A stretch of DNA of 6,355 nt from Oscillospiraceae bacterium (GTDB lineage: Bacteria; Bacillota; Clostridia; Oscillospirales; Oscillospiraceae), in the NCBI GenBank assembly GCA_031266955.1, contig JAISAA010000081.1, positions 1 through 6,355 of the forward strand, given 5' to 3'. The notes under the pieces were generated by a model. It did not search any database and was not told where the DNA came from. It saw only the letters and a program-made list of their open reading frames with translations. Positions within the stretch are counted from its first letter, which is position 1. Each line of letters starts with the position of its first letter. The translations under genes and the position numbers were made by a program. Below, one piece after another: positions 1 through 5,246 of this stretch.

Positions 1-228
1 CAAATTGAGATACGGGCGCTGGCTATTTCTAACGCCAACGGCGGGGCGTTTATGCTGAACCTGCATCAGTGCGGGAGCGTGATCGGCATAAATTACCGGA
101 GGGTGCCGGCGATATTGCACGAGGGGGGCGTGCTCGTTAAGAGGTACGGGCGCACCAAGATGGTGGACGTTTTTGATTTGGCGGAATTTTTGGGGCGGGG
201 GCGGGTGGCGCCGATAGATAACAGATAA
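1..228 (+). CDS. Small possible helix-turn-helix DNA-binding protein, 5'-truncated
   Basis: The frame is open from the first base and ends at TAA 226-228, giving the last 75 residues of a protein whose start lies upstream of the window. The middle of the fragment (GSVIGINYRRVPAILHEGG, then LVKRYGRTKMVDVFDLAEFL) has the general shape of small excisionase/AlpA-like or phage helix-turn-helix proteins: a helix-turn-helix-like stretch, a short basic wing, and a final helix with the pattern DLAEFL. That reading rests on pattern only, and I cannot name a family. An internal ATG at 52 could be a start but would cut into the apparent domain, and there is no clear Shine-Dalgarno before it. The last residues (IDNR) and the stop are encoded by a GATAACA tandem repeat, so the native C-terminus may have been altered. 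It precedes a 107-nt noncoding gap, so it may end a separate transcription unit. Confidence 0.6.
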   Translation, partial: QIEIRALAISNANGGAFMLNLHQCGSVIGINYRRVPAILHEGGVLVKRYGRTKMVDVFDLAEFLGRGRVAPIDNR

Positions 229-250
229 CGGATAACAGATAACAGATATA
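213..250 (+). repeat. 7-bp tandem repeat (GATAACA/GATAACG)
   Basis: Four full 7-nt units start at 217, 224, 231 and 238 (GATAACA, GATAACG, GATAACA, GATAACA), flanked by partial units GATA at 213 and GATATA at 245. Because the period is 7, each unit's TAA falls in the next reading frame (219, 226, 233, 240). The array therefore stops translation in all three forward frames. The upstream gene terminates at the TAA at 226. Its AT-rich composition contrasts with the GC-rich surroundings. Confidence 0.85.
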
Positions 251-320
251 GACGTCGCGCGAATGCGCGTTCCCCGTGCGCGGCGCACGTTAAATCACAC
301 ACAACGGGCGAATGCCCGTT
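251..320. repeat. Cluster of three short hairpins (family C, GAAT loops)
   Basis: Three perfect inverted repeats follow one another in noncoding DNA: CGCGC-GAAT-GCGCG at 256-269, CGTGCG-CGG-CGCACG at 275-289, and AACGGGC-GAAT-GCCCGTT at 303-320. The first and third share the same GAAT loop with different stems. The cluster opens with the 10-mer GACGTCGCGC (251-260), which recurs at 4729 and 4759 inside the DUF3102 gene next to similar hairpins. None is followed by a T-tract, so they are not ordinary intrinsic terminators. The last hairpin ends 15 nt before the ATG at 336 and could be an operator or affect translation of that gene. The dispersed copies favour a repeat family. Confidence 0.75.
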
Positions 321-335
321 TGAAAGAAAAATATT

Positions 336-704
336 ATGAACAGCGAAGCTACAACAGACAGCGGCATTCGGATCGTCGCGTCGGGGAAATTTAACAACTG
401 GGACATTTTTGACGACTGCGAGGTTGAGGTGGCGGTCATATTGGCGGATACCGACCTGGTGCGCGCGTGGCTGGGCGCGAAGCCGCCCGAGACCCGTTGG
501 GACTACAGCACCGAAAGTGAGTGGCGGCATTACACGGCCAATATCGCGGAGCGGCGCGCAGAAGTTGAGGCGGAGATACACACGGCGCTGGGGATCTTCG
601 CCGATTACGAGCAGGAGGCCGTGATCATCAAGCACGTTGTCGGCAACGTTTTCGCGGTCGCGCACGTGACGGCGCCGCCGCCGGAAGAGGACGGCGAGCA
701 ATGA
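336..704 (+). CDS. Hypothetical protein, 122 aa
   Basis: I do not recognise this protein. It begins with ATG at 336 behind a weak purine stretch (GAAAGAAAA, 322-330) and ends at TGA 702-704, overlapping the next start by 4 nt (ATGA). The sequence is acidic, soluble-looking and cysteine-free. It has a probable beta-rich first half (IRIVASGKF, VEVAVILADTDLV), an aromatic/charged middle (TRWDYSTESEWRHYTANIAE), a helical stretch with many Ala/Glu residues (about 72-90), and a final hydrophobic strand (VVGNVFAVAHV) before a Pro/Glu-rich tail. No signal peptide or membrane segment is visible. The ATGA overlap with the zinc-knuckle gene suggests translational coupling in an early phage-type operon. 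Codon use matches the neighbouring genes, which supports it being real. Confidence 0.75.
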   Translation: MNSEATTDSGIRIVASGKFNNWDIFDDCEVEVAVILADTDLVRAWLGAKPPETRWDYSTESEWRHYTANIAERRAEVEAEIHTALGIFADYEQEAVIIKHVVGNVFAVAHVTAPPPEEDGEQ

Positions 705-916
705 GCATTGAACGGGACGGGCGGCGGTTTCTGCTGATCTGCGACGAGTGCGGGGAGCAGCACGTCGAGCTGGATTTCAGCGAGGCCGTGGAGTTTAAGC
801 GCGAACGGAAAAACGGGTGGCGGGCCGTGAAGGACAAGGCCACGGGCGTTTGGGCGGATTTATGCCCGGATTGCGCCGCGGGGGCCGCGGCGCATATGGA
901 GGGTTTCGATGATTAA
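701..916 (+). CDS. Small zinc-knuckle protein, 71 aa
   Basis: Two CxxC pairs are visible, C14-DE-C17 near the N-terminus and C55-PD-C58 near the C-terminus. They are separated by a basic/aromatic segment (FKRERKNGWRAVKDKATGVW). This spacing is typical of small zinc-ribbon proteins common in phages of Bacillota, where four cysteines hold one zinc ion. Their targets are mostly unknown; nucleic-acid binding is a guess from the fold. The start ATG at 701 overlaps the upstream stop by 4 nt, and the stop TAA at 914-916 overlaps the next gene's start by 8 nt. The gene therefore sits inside a tightly packed operon. No other start in this frame would keep the first CxxC. Confidence 0.8.
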   Translation: MSIERDGRRFLLICDECGEQHVELDFSEAVEFKRERKNGWRAVKDKATGVWADLCPDCAAGAAAHMEGFDD

Positions 917-1190
917 GATAAATTCTGACGGAAAGATTTTGCTGGCATTGGCGGCGGTGCTTTTGGCGCTGACGCTGGCGGGCGTCTTTTTTGACCGCGA
1001 TTCGCGGGCGCGGATGGACGAGTTTACGGCGCGGATCGAGGCGGAGGCCGCGGCGGAGGCGGAGCGGCGGGCGGCAATAGACGCGCTGCTTACAGAGGTG
1101 CGGGCGGAGCCGCGGGCGACGTTGCCGACAACCCCCGGCGCTTCGCGCCACCCCCTTCAAGGAAGGGGGCTCAATGATGGACCTATATAA
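909..1190 (+). CDS. Small single-pass membrane protein, 93 aa, C-terminus built from a repeat element
   Basis: The ATG at 909 has a good ribosome binding site (GGAGGG, 898-903) with 5 nt spacing. After a short N-terminus, residues 10-28 are strongly hydrophobic (ILLALAAVLLALTLAGVFF) and form one membrane segment with no cleavage motif or lipobox Cys. Residues 34-70 are an Ala/Glu/Arg-rich helix that could form a coiled coil. This layout is seen in phage lysis accessory and other small membrane proteins, but no family can be named. Residues 74-88 are encoded by the 43-nt palindromic element at 1128-1170, and the stop TAA lies beyond it at 1188-1190, 17 nt into the next gene. The original stop was probably lost or displaced by the insertion, so the last 20 residues (TTPGASRHPLQGRGLNDGPI) are likely acquired rather than native. 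Confidence 0.75.
   Translation: MIKINSDGKILLALAAVLLALTLAGVFFDRDSRARMDEFTARIEAEAAAEAERRAAIDALLTEVRAEPRATLPTTPGASRHPLQGRGLNDGPI
1128..1170 (+). repeat. 43-nt palindromic element, family A, copy 1 (inside coding sequence)
   Basis: The element begins ACAACCCCC. It then forms a 5-bp hairpin GGCGC-TTC-GCGCC (1137-1149) and an 8-bp hairpin CCCCCTTC-AAG-GAAGGGGG (1151-1169), and ends with C at 1170. Two further copies of exactly the same length lie at 6097-6139 (+) and 6156-6198 (-). The first stem differs in sequence between copies but stays paired, while the second stem is identical apart from its triloop. This copy lies entirely within the 93-aa gene and is translated. Its 3' end is three bases from the next start codon. 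Confidence 0.85.
1159..1169 (+). promoter_or_regulatory. Ribosome binding site supplied by the family A element
   Basis: The 3' arm of the element's second hairpin, AAGGAAGGGGG, is purine-rich and lies 4-14 nt before the ATG at 1174. It is the only Shine-Dalgarno-like sequence for the 116-aa gene. Pairing with the CCCCCTTC arm (1151-1158) would hide it in a hairpin, so translation from upstream may be needed to open it. Confidence 0.6.
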
Positions 1191-1524
1191 AACAGGGCTG
1201 CGGCAGTCGGGCGATCCTACGCCCATCGACTACACGGACGAGCAGAAGCGGGCGCTGCGCCGGGCGTGGCGGAGCTGCACGCTGGCGGAGTTAGACAAGC
1301 TGAGCCTCAGCGTGGAGCGGTGCGCCGGGAGGGGGGCTTTTACGCGGCGCTCGGCCAAGTTTTTAAAGCTGCTTTTGGAGGAGTGCCGGAAGCGGCAGGA
1401 GGGATGCCCGCAGACGGCGGAGGAAGTGGCGGCGTTTAACGCGGACGTCGTCGCCAGGCTTCGGGCGGAGGCGGCGTCGTCGGAGCGGGAGAGGCTGGAA
1501 AGGCACGGGATATATTACAATTGA
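1174..1524 (+). CDS. Hypothetical protein, 116 aa
   Basis: I do not recognise this protein. It starts at one of two adjacent ATGs (1174 or 1177); there is no other ATG near the start of the frame. It ends at TGA 1522-1524. The sequence is charged and mostly helical: a basic stretch (EQKRALRRAWRS, about 23-34), a region with two Ser/Leu-rich turns, a basic helix (TRRSAKFLKLLLEECRKRQ), and a long Ala/Glu/Arg helix to the C-terminus. Three cysteines (C35, C50, C71) and C78 are scattered with no zinc-binding spacing. No signal peptide or membrane segment is visible. It overlaps the membrane-protein gene by 17 nt, and its stop is followed at once by a family B palindrome. A nucleic-acid or protein-binding role would fit the composition but is not shown. 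Confidence 0.7.
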   Translation: MMDLYKTGLRQSGDPTPIDYTDEQKRALRRAWRSCTLAELDKLSLSVERCAGRGAFTRRSAKFLKLLLEECRKRQEGCPQTAEEVAAFNADVVARLRAEAASSERERLERHGIYYN

Positions 1525-1554
1525 CCTGTAGGGGCGGGTGTCCACACCCGCCCG
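1525..1554 (+). repeat. Palindromic element, family B, copy 1
   Basis: This copy starts CCTGTAGGGGCG directly after the stop codon at 1522-1524. It forms a perfect 10-bp inverted repeat, GGGCGGGTGT (1532-1541) with ACACCCGCCC (1544-1553), around a 2-nt centre. An opposite-strand copy lies at 1587-1613, and a third, also on the minus strand, at 1946-1976. The stem is strong, but without a T-tract it is not a standard terminator, though it could still slow transcription or protect the 3' end of the mRNA. Confidence 0.8.
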
Positions 1555-1586
1555 TTATGTGGGAGCGATGCGCGGACGGGAAACGA

Positions 1587-1613
1587 CGGGGCGGTGTGGA
1601 CACCGCCCCCTAC
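1587..1613 (-). repeat. Palindromic element, family B, copy 2 (inverted)
   Basis: Read on the minus strand this is GTAGGGGGCGGTGTCC followed by its complementary arm. On the plus strand the stem is GGGGCGGTGT (1588-1597) with ACACCGCCCC (1600-1609), ending in the CTAC that marks the family. With the copy at 1525-1554 it forms an imperfect inverted pair enclosing 32 nt (1555-1586), like a miniature element with terminal inverted repeats. It lies just upstream of the PcfK-like ribosome binding site. Confidence 0.8.
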
Positions 1614-1619
1614 GAAACG

Positions 1620-1625
1620 AAAGGA
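1620..1625 (+). promoter_or_regulatory. Ribosome binding site deciding the PcfK-like start
   Basis: AAAGGA at 1620-1625 stands 10 nt before the ATG at 1636, with a T-rich spacer. This favours the ATG at 1636 over the in-frame GTG at 1594, which lies within the family B palindrome and has no credible Shine-Dalgarno. Confidence 0.65.
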
Positions 1626-1635
1626 TGTTTTTTTA

Positions 1636-2010
1636 ATGACGGCGGCACAGATGAGAGCGAACAGCGCGATAGAGGCGCAGCAGCGGGAGCACGGCGAGTA
1701 TTCGACGCCGTGGATGGTGGGCGAGCAGCTAAAGGACATTTGCGCGAGGGAGCCGGCGGCGGCGGAGCTTATCGCGCAGGACCTCGAAAATCCGGAAATG
1801 TCGCTTGAGAAGGCGGAGCGGAAAATCAAGGCTTGGGCGGACAAGCATAAAAAATCCGGGGCGGGCGGCGTCGGGGTGCCGCCGGTGATCGCGGAGGGGA
1901 TTTTGCGGGAATTTTACGGGCTCGCCGCGCGTGACGCGGGGACGGCGGGCGACCGGGGGCGGTCGCCCCTACAGGGGAACGTCGATCTTGATTTGACGGA
2001 TTTTCTGTGA
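1636..2010 (+). CDS. PcfK-like protein, 124 aa, with an in-frame palindromic insertion
   Basis: This is a PcfK-like protein, a small family of unknown function named after a gene in the transfer region of the enterococcal plasmid pCF10 and common in phages and integrative elements of Bacillota. The match rests on the helical N-terminal half, on the segment around residues 54-79 (MSLEKAERKIKAWADKHKKSGAGG), on VPPVIAEGILREFYGL (81-96), and on the acidic-hydrophobic tail DLDLTDFL. The immediately downstream PcfJ-like gene is its usual partner and strengthens the call. The ATG at 1636 is preferred because upstream codons come from repeat DNA. Residues 104-114 (AGDRGRSPLQG) are encoded by a family B palindrome in the linker between the core domain and the tail, and the frame is kept. 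The stop overlaps the PcfJ-like start (TGATG), so the two are probably translationally coupled. Confidence 0.8.
   Translation: MTAAQMRANSAIEAQQREHGEYSTPWMVGEQLKDICAREPAAAELIAQDLENPEMSLEKAERKIKAWADKHKKSGAGGVGVPPVIAEGILREFYGLAARDAGTAGDRGRSPLQGNVDLDLTDFL
1946..1976 (-). repeat. Palindromic element, family B, copy 3 (inside the PcfK-like gene)
   Basis: On the minus strand this reads CCCTGTAGGGGCGACC followed by a complementary arm ending CGCCCG, the same ends as the copy at 1525. The perfect stem is GGGCGACC (1947-1954) with GGTCGCCC (1961-1968) around a 6-nt loop. The inner stem sequence differs from the other two copies but remains paired, while the outer GTAGGGGCG end is shared. The copy is fully translated as residues 104-114 of the PcfK-like protein without introducing a stop. 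Confidence 0.8.
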
Positions 2011-3701
2011 TGGGCGACGTCATCAATTATACGGCGGAATTGCCGACAGCGCCGCCGGAGGGGCTGCTTCCGTGGCTTTTGGAGCGGGGGCAGCTAAAAA
2101 AAGAGTTGCTCATCTACTCGATGGCTTGGTGGTACGATCCGGCGGCCGAAAAGCGCGAACGGAAGGTCAAGCTGAAATGCACGGCCTGCGGAGGCGTGAG
2201 CTACGCGGAAAAGGTCGAGGCGGCGCACTGCGCGGGATACTCCTCGGCGCCGTTCGGGTTTTTGAACGCGGCGGATGCCGAGGCTGTGATCTCCGGACAG
2301 GCGACGGCCTGCCCGGAGTGCGGGGCGGATGTCGAGGCTTGGCACATCGGGAGTATACGCGGGCTGATCAATATTGACTGTTGCTACGCTATGACGGTTT
2401 CGAGGCTGGGGGACAAATTATTATTGACCGGATGGATAGTTACTAAAAAATGCGGCAAGGACGGCGCCGTTCAGTTTGAAAGCCACGGCTATGAGGCTTA
2501 TGTGATCGAGGAAAAGCGGGTCGTGCGGCTGAAAGCATATACGCAGTTTATGAGCTCTTTTCGTTGGGACGATTGGAAGCAGCTGAAATCGTATTCCGAT
2601 ACTTGGGGCGAGACTGTGCTCGTTTATCCTTGGGACGCGGATATTTTGATCGGCTCTGCTGCGGAGAACAGCAAATTGGATGTATTTATGCAAAACGCGG
2701 GATCATTCCCGGTAACATATCTTCGGCTGTGGCAGCGGTACCCGGCGATCGAAAATCTCGTTACGCAGGGGGCGGGATTTTTTCTGAATGAAATGATCAA
2801 AAAGAGCCTTGACGGAAATAAATACCCGCTTATTAACAGGGTTTTGGCGCTGAAGGCGCTGGCGCTGAAAGAAAAATCGCCCTCAAAAATGCTCGGGATG
2901 GATAGGCCCGAGCTCAAGCGTTTTGTGCGCGAAAAATGGACGCTTGACATTTTCAAGCTCTGGCGTATCGAAAAAGAGGCCGGGCGGCCGCTTACGAAAG
3001 AAAATATCAAGCTTGCGGAGAGCTTCAGGATAAGCGCGTGCTTTGAGTTCCGGGACATGGGGGCCGACTGGCTGAAGGCTTTGCGGTATCTGAAGCGGCA
3101 GCAGGCGAAAAACAAAAACGCCGGCAAGCATATTTTAACCGATTATTGGCGCATCGCGGAAATTACCGGCGAGGATTTGAGTGTGCCGGAGGTGCGGTAC
3201 CCGCCGCGGCTTATGGCGGCGCACGACCGCGTAGAAAAAGCACGGCAAAGGTTGGTTGTAAAACAAAAGGACGTCGAGGCGAAGACGCGCGCCGAGGCTT
3301 TTGACGTGGTTTTCCAAAGGCTCGCGCCTATGGCGTGGGAGTTCGCCGGCCTGTTTATCCGGTCCGTGCGGAACGAAGCCGAGCTTAACGCCGAGGGGAT
3401 CGCGCTTAAGCACTGCGTCGGCTCTTACGCGGACATACACGCCAAAGGAAAAAAGCCGATATTTTTGATGCGGCGCGCGGAGGCGCCGGACGCGCCGTTT
3501 TTCACGCTTCAGCTCGACGCGTCGGAGCTCAGCGTCATACAAAACCGCGGTAAGGGGAATCGCAAAAGAACAAAAGAGGTCGAGGAGTTTGAAAACGCGT
3601 GGTTAAAGCATTTGCGGGAAATGCGGAGGGCGGAGGCCAAAACGAAGAGACGGAGGCGGGCGGCGCGCGACGTCGCGGCGGACGCCGCCGTTCCCGCGTA
3701 A
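2010..3701 (+). CDS. PcfJ-like protein, 563 aa
   Basis: This is a large PcfJ-family protein. The diagnostic C-terminal block begins at about residue 463 with ALKHCVGSY (H468, C469) and continues through a strand with IFLMRR, then FFTLQL, and the turn IQNRGKGNRKR to WLKHL. That is the conserved core of PcfJ domains. Near the N-terminus two CxxC pairs (C57/C60 and C101/C104) form a probable zinc ribbon. The middle (about 130-400) is helical and less conserved. The tail is rich in Arg/Lys and Ala and probably disordered. PcfJ is widespread in phages and conjugative elements, but its biochemical role is not established; the zinc ribbon and basic tail suggest nucleic-acid contact. The ATG at 2010 shares one base with the PcfK-like stop; a GTG at 2007 would add one residue. 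Part of the middle (about 2340-3140) is visibly richer in A/T than its flanks, hinting at a mosaic history. Confidence 0.85.
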   Translation: MGDVINYTAELPTAPPEGLLPWLLERGQLKKELLIYSMAWWYDPAAEKRERKVKLKCTACGGVSYAEKVEAAHCAGYSSAPFGFLNAADAEAVISGQATACPECGADVEAWHIGSIRGLINIDCCYAMTVSRLGDKLLLTGWIVTKKCGKDGAVQFESHGYEAYVIEEKRVVRLKAYTQFMSSFRWDDWKQLKSYSDTWGETVLVYPWDADILIGSAAENSKLDVFMQNAGSFPVTYLRLWQRYPAIENLVTQGAGFFLNEMIKKSLDGNKYPLINRVLALKALALKEKSPSKMLGMDRPELKRFVREKWTLDIFKLWRIEKEAGRPLTKENIKLAESFRISACFEFRDMGADWLKALRYLKRQQAKNKNAGKHILTDYWRIAEITGEDLSVPEVRYPPRLMAAHDRVEKARQRLVVKQKDVEAKTRAEAFDVVFQRLAPMAWEFAGLFIRSVRNEAELNAEGIALKHCVGSYADIHAKGKKPIFLMRRAEAPDAPFFTLQLDASELSVIQNRGKGNRKRTKEVEEFENAWLKHLREMRRAEAKTKRRRRAARDVAADAAVPA

Positions 3702-3712
3702 AATATTCAATT

Positions 3713-3719
3713 AAAGGAG
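3713..3719 (+). promoter_or_regulatory. Ribosome binding site of the DUF3102 gene
   Basis: AAAGGAG lies 10 nt before the ATG at 3730, in an AT-rich 28-nt gap (3702-3729). This is the only gap longer than a few bases between 1636 and 6090, so translation of this gene is independent of the PcfJ-like gene. The gap is too short to tell whether it also holds part of a promoter. Confidence 0.7.
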
Positions 3720-3729
3720 CGATATTACA

Positions 3730-4869
3730 ATGTCAACAGAAATCACGGCCCAACGCGATATCAGAATTATCACGGAGGAAATCAGTTTTTACAAGAACCA
3801 GGCGGGCGAATCTATCCTGGAGATCGGGCGGCGGCTGAACGAGGCGAAGGAGCTGCTTACTCACGGGGCCTGGCTCGGCTGGCTGAGCGAGGTGATCGAA
3901 TTTTCCGAAGCGACGGCGCAGAGGTTTATGAGGCTGGCGCGGGAATACGCAAATCCGTCACCGGTGACGGATTTGGGGGCGTCAAAGGCCCTTGTCCTGC
4001 TCGCGCTGCCGCCGAGCGAGCGCGAGGAGTTCGCCGGGGAGGAGCACGAGGTCGGCGGCAAGAAGAAAACCGCCGCGGCGATGACTAAGCGCGAGCTGGA
4101 AAAGGCCGTGCGCGAGCGCGCGGAGGCGTTAGAGCTCCAAGCCGCCGCCGAGGCCGCGGCGGAGGAATCGAAACGCGCGGCGGAGGAGGCCGCCGAGGCG
4201 CTGGCCGCCGCCGACGGGCGCGCGGAGGAGGCCCGCATCGAAATTGAGCGCGTACAGGCCGAAAAAGCCGCGCTTGACGACGAGTTGGAAAAGCTGCGGA
4301 ACGCCGAGCCGGTAATTGTGACCGAAAATCCGGATCAGTTAGTTATTGAGGCTTTCAAGGAGGAGGCCGCCAAAGCCGCGAGGAAAGAGGCCGAGGAGAA
4401 GTACAAAAAGAAAATGACCGACGCCAACGCCGCGAAGGAGACGGCGGAAAAGCAGGCCGCGGACGCCGGGCGCGAGCGGGACGCGATAAAGAAGAAGCTG
4501 GCGGAGGAGCAGGCCGCGGCGGCGGAGCGCGTCGAGAGGCTGGAGAAGCAGCTGAAGGCGGCGTCGAGCGAGGCGGTGACGGTGTTCAAGACGCATTTCG
4601 AGAACGCGCAGACGTGCGTGAACGGGATGCTCGCGTGCATCGCGAAGTTAGACGACGCGCCGGAGACGCGGGAGAAGCTGGCGGCGGCGCTGCGGGCGCT
4701 TTGCGAGAAGACTGTCGCCCGAATGGGCGACGTCGCGCCTATGGCGCGCCATAGCAATGACGTCGCGCTAGAGCGCGACAGGCCGTCGGCCCGTATTGAT
4801 AATATTGTTGAATCCGGTGGCCCGGATTCAACCGCGGGGCTGGCGTTGAGCACGGAGGAATCACAATGA
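3730..4869 (+). CDS. DUF3102-family protein with long coiled coil, 379 aa
   Basis: Residues 10-101 match the DUF3102 domain found in phages and plasmids of Bacillota. They include the opening helix (ITEEISFYKNQAGESILEIGRRL), then AKELLTHGAWLGWL, a helix-turn-helix-like stretch SEATAQRFMRLAREY (59-73), and the segment SKALVLLALPPSEREEF. Residues about 119-280 are a highly charged Ala/Glu/Lys coiled coil broken near PVIVTENPDQ (194-203), and a second helical region follows to about 328. The family has no assigned function; the HTH-like part and the coil suggest an oligomeric DNA-associated protein. Residues 329-368 are encoded by a run of five palindromes (4714-4831) and look unlike the rest: no heptads, and scattered Pro/Gly. 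The native protein probably ended shortly after residue 328, or had a different tail. The stop overlaps the YopX-like start (ATGA). Confidence 0.85.
   Translation: MSTEITAQRDIRIITEEISFYKNQAGESILEIGRRLNEAKELLTHGAWLGWLSEVIEFSEATAQRFMRLAREYANPSPVTDLGASKALVLLALPPSEREEFAGEEHEVGGKKKTAAAMTKRELEKAVRERAEALELQAAAEAAAEESKRAAEEAAEALAAADGRAEEARIEIERVQAEKAALDDELEKLRNAEPVIVTENPDQLVIEAFKEEAAKAARKEAEEKYKKKMTDANAAKETAEKQAADAGRERDAIKKKLAEEQAAAAERVERLEKQLKAASSEAVTVFKTHFENAQTCVNGMLACIAKLDDAPETREKLAAALRALCEKTVARMGDVAPMARHSNDVALERDRPSARIDNIVESGGPDSTAGLALSTEESQ
4714..4831. repeat. Run of five palindromes in the 3' end of the DUF3102 gene (family C)
   Basis: In order: GTCGCCC-GAAT-GGGCGAC (4714-4731); CTATGGCGCGCCATAG (4739-4754), which can also pair as CGCGCC-TAT-GGCGCG from 4734; GTCGCGCT-AG-AGCGCGAC (4762-4779); GGCC-GTC-GGCC (4781-4791); and TTGAATCCGG-TGGC-CCGGATTCAA (4808-4831). 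The 10-mer GACGTCGCGC occurs at 4729 and 4759 and also at 251 in the noncoding hairpin cluster. The GAAT loop is likewise shared with that cluster. All 118 nt are open in the gene's frame and encode residues 329-368. Confidence 0.8.
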
Positions 4870-5246
4870 GACCAATCGAATTCCGCGGGAAAAGCACGGC
4901 TGCGGGCGAGTGGATGTACGGCGATCTGGTCATGTATGGCGACTCGGCTCAGATATGGACACAAACCGACAACGGCAAGTGGAACGCGATAGTTGACCCG
5001 GAGACTGTGGGGCAGTTTACGGGGCAGCTTGACGAAAACGACGTTAAGCTTTTTGAGGGGGATTTTGTTAAATACGCGGAGCGCTTTGACATTGACGGCG
5101 TATATGAGGTCGGATTTACAGATACCTCTATGTGTTTCGCGTTATACAACGAGTATACGATATGTGACTATTTTTCCGATATCGGGAGCAATGATTTGAT
5201 CGTTGTCGGCAACATCTATGATAATGACTGGGAGGAATTTCGTTGA
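4866..5246 (+). CDS. YopX-like protein, 126 aa
   Basis: This is a YopX-family protein, named after a Bacillus SPbeta prophage gene and very common in phages of Bacillota; its function is unknown. The signature is complete: the opening IEFRGKSTAAGEWMYGDLV (4-22), then VDPETVGQFTGQLDENDVKLFEGDFVKY (43-70), with the hallmark VGQFTG and EGD motifs, and the closing VVGNIYDN (113-120). Length is normal for the family. The ATG at 4866 has an excellent ribosome binding site (GGAGGA, 4854-4859, 6 nt spacing) and overlaps the DUF3102 stop by 4 nt. Its own stop overlaps the ASCH gene's TTG start. Base composition is less GC-rich than the DUF3102 gene, closer to the PcfJ middle region. Confidence 0.9.
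   Translation: MRPIEFRGKSTAAGEWMYGDLVMYGDSAQIWTQTDNGKWNAIVDPETVGQFTGQLDENDVKLFEGDFVKYAERFDIDGVYEVGFTDTSMCFALYNEYTICDYFSDIGSNDLIVVGNIYDNDWEEFR

Noticed and set aside
251..320. CRISPR-like array
   Set aside because: The hairpins are not direct repeats of constant length with regular spacers, and no cas gene is present.
93..701. Minus-strand open frame of 202 codons across 93-701
   Set aside because: It runs through the tandem repeat and hairpins and is antisense to two better-supported genes. Its Arg-rich composition is typical of a GC-rich shadow frame.
1120..1170. Possible intrinsic terminators at the strong GC hairpins (also at 1532-1553, 6120-6138 and 6157-6175)
   Set aside because: None is followed by a run of T, and the first lies inside a coding sequence. 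They are better explained as repeat elements, though effects on transcription are not excluded.
1594..1635. Longer PcfK-like protein starting at GTG 1594
   Set aside because: The extra 14 residues would come from the family B palindrome and spacer. The ATG at 1636 has its own AAAGGA site.
2624..3127. Minus-strand open frame of 167 codons opposite the PcfJ-like gene
   Set aside because: It is the antisense shadow of a recognised coding sequence and shows no domain pattern. The same holds for the minus-strand frames opposite the DUF3102 gene, whose Ala/Ser-rich translations mirror the coiled coil.
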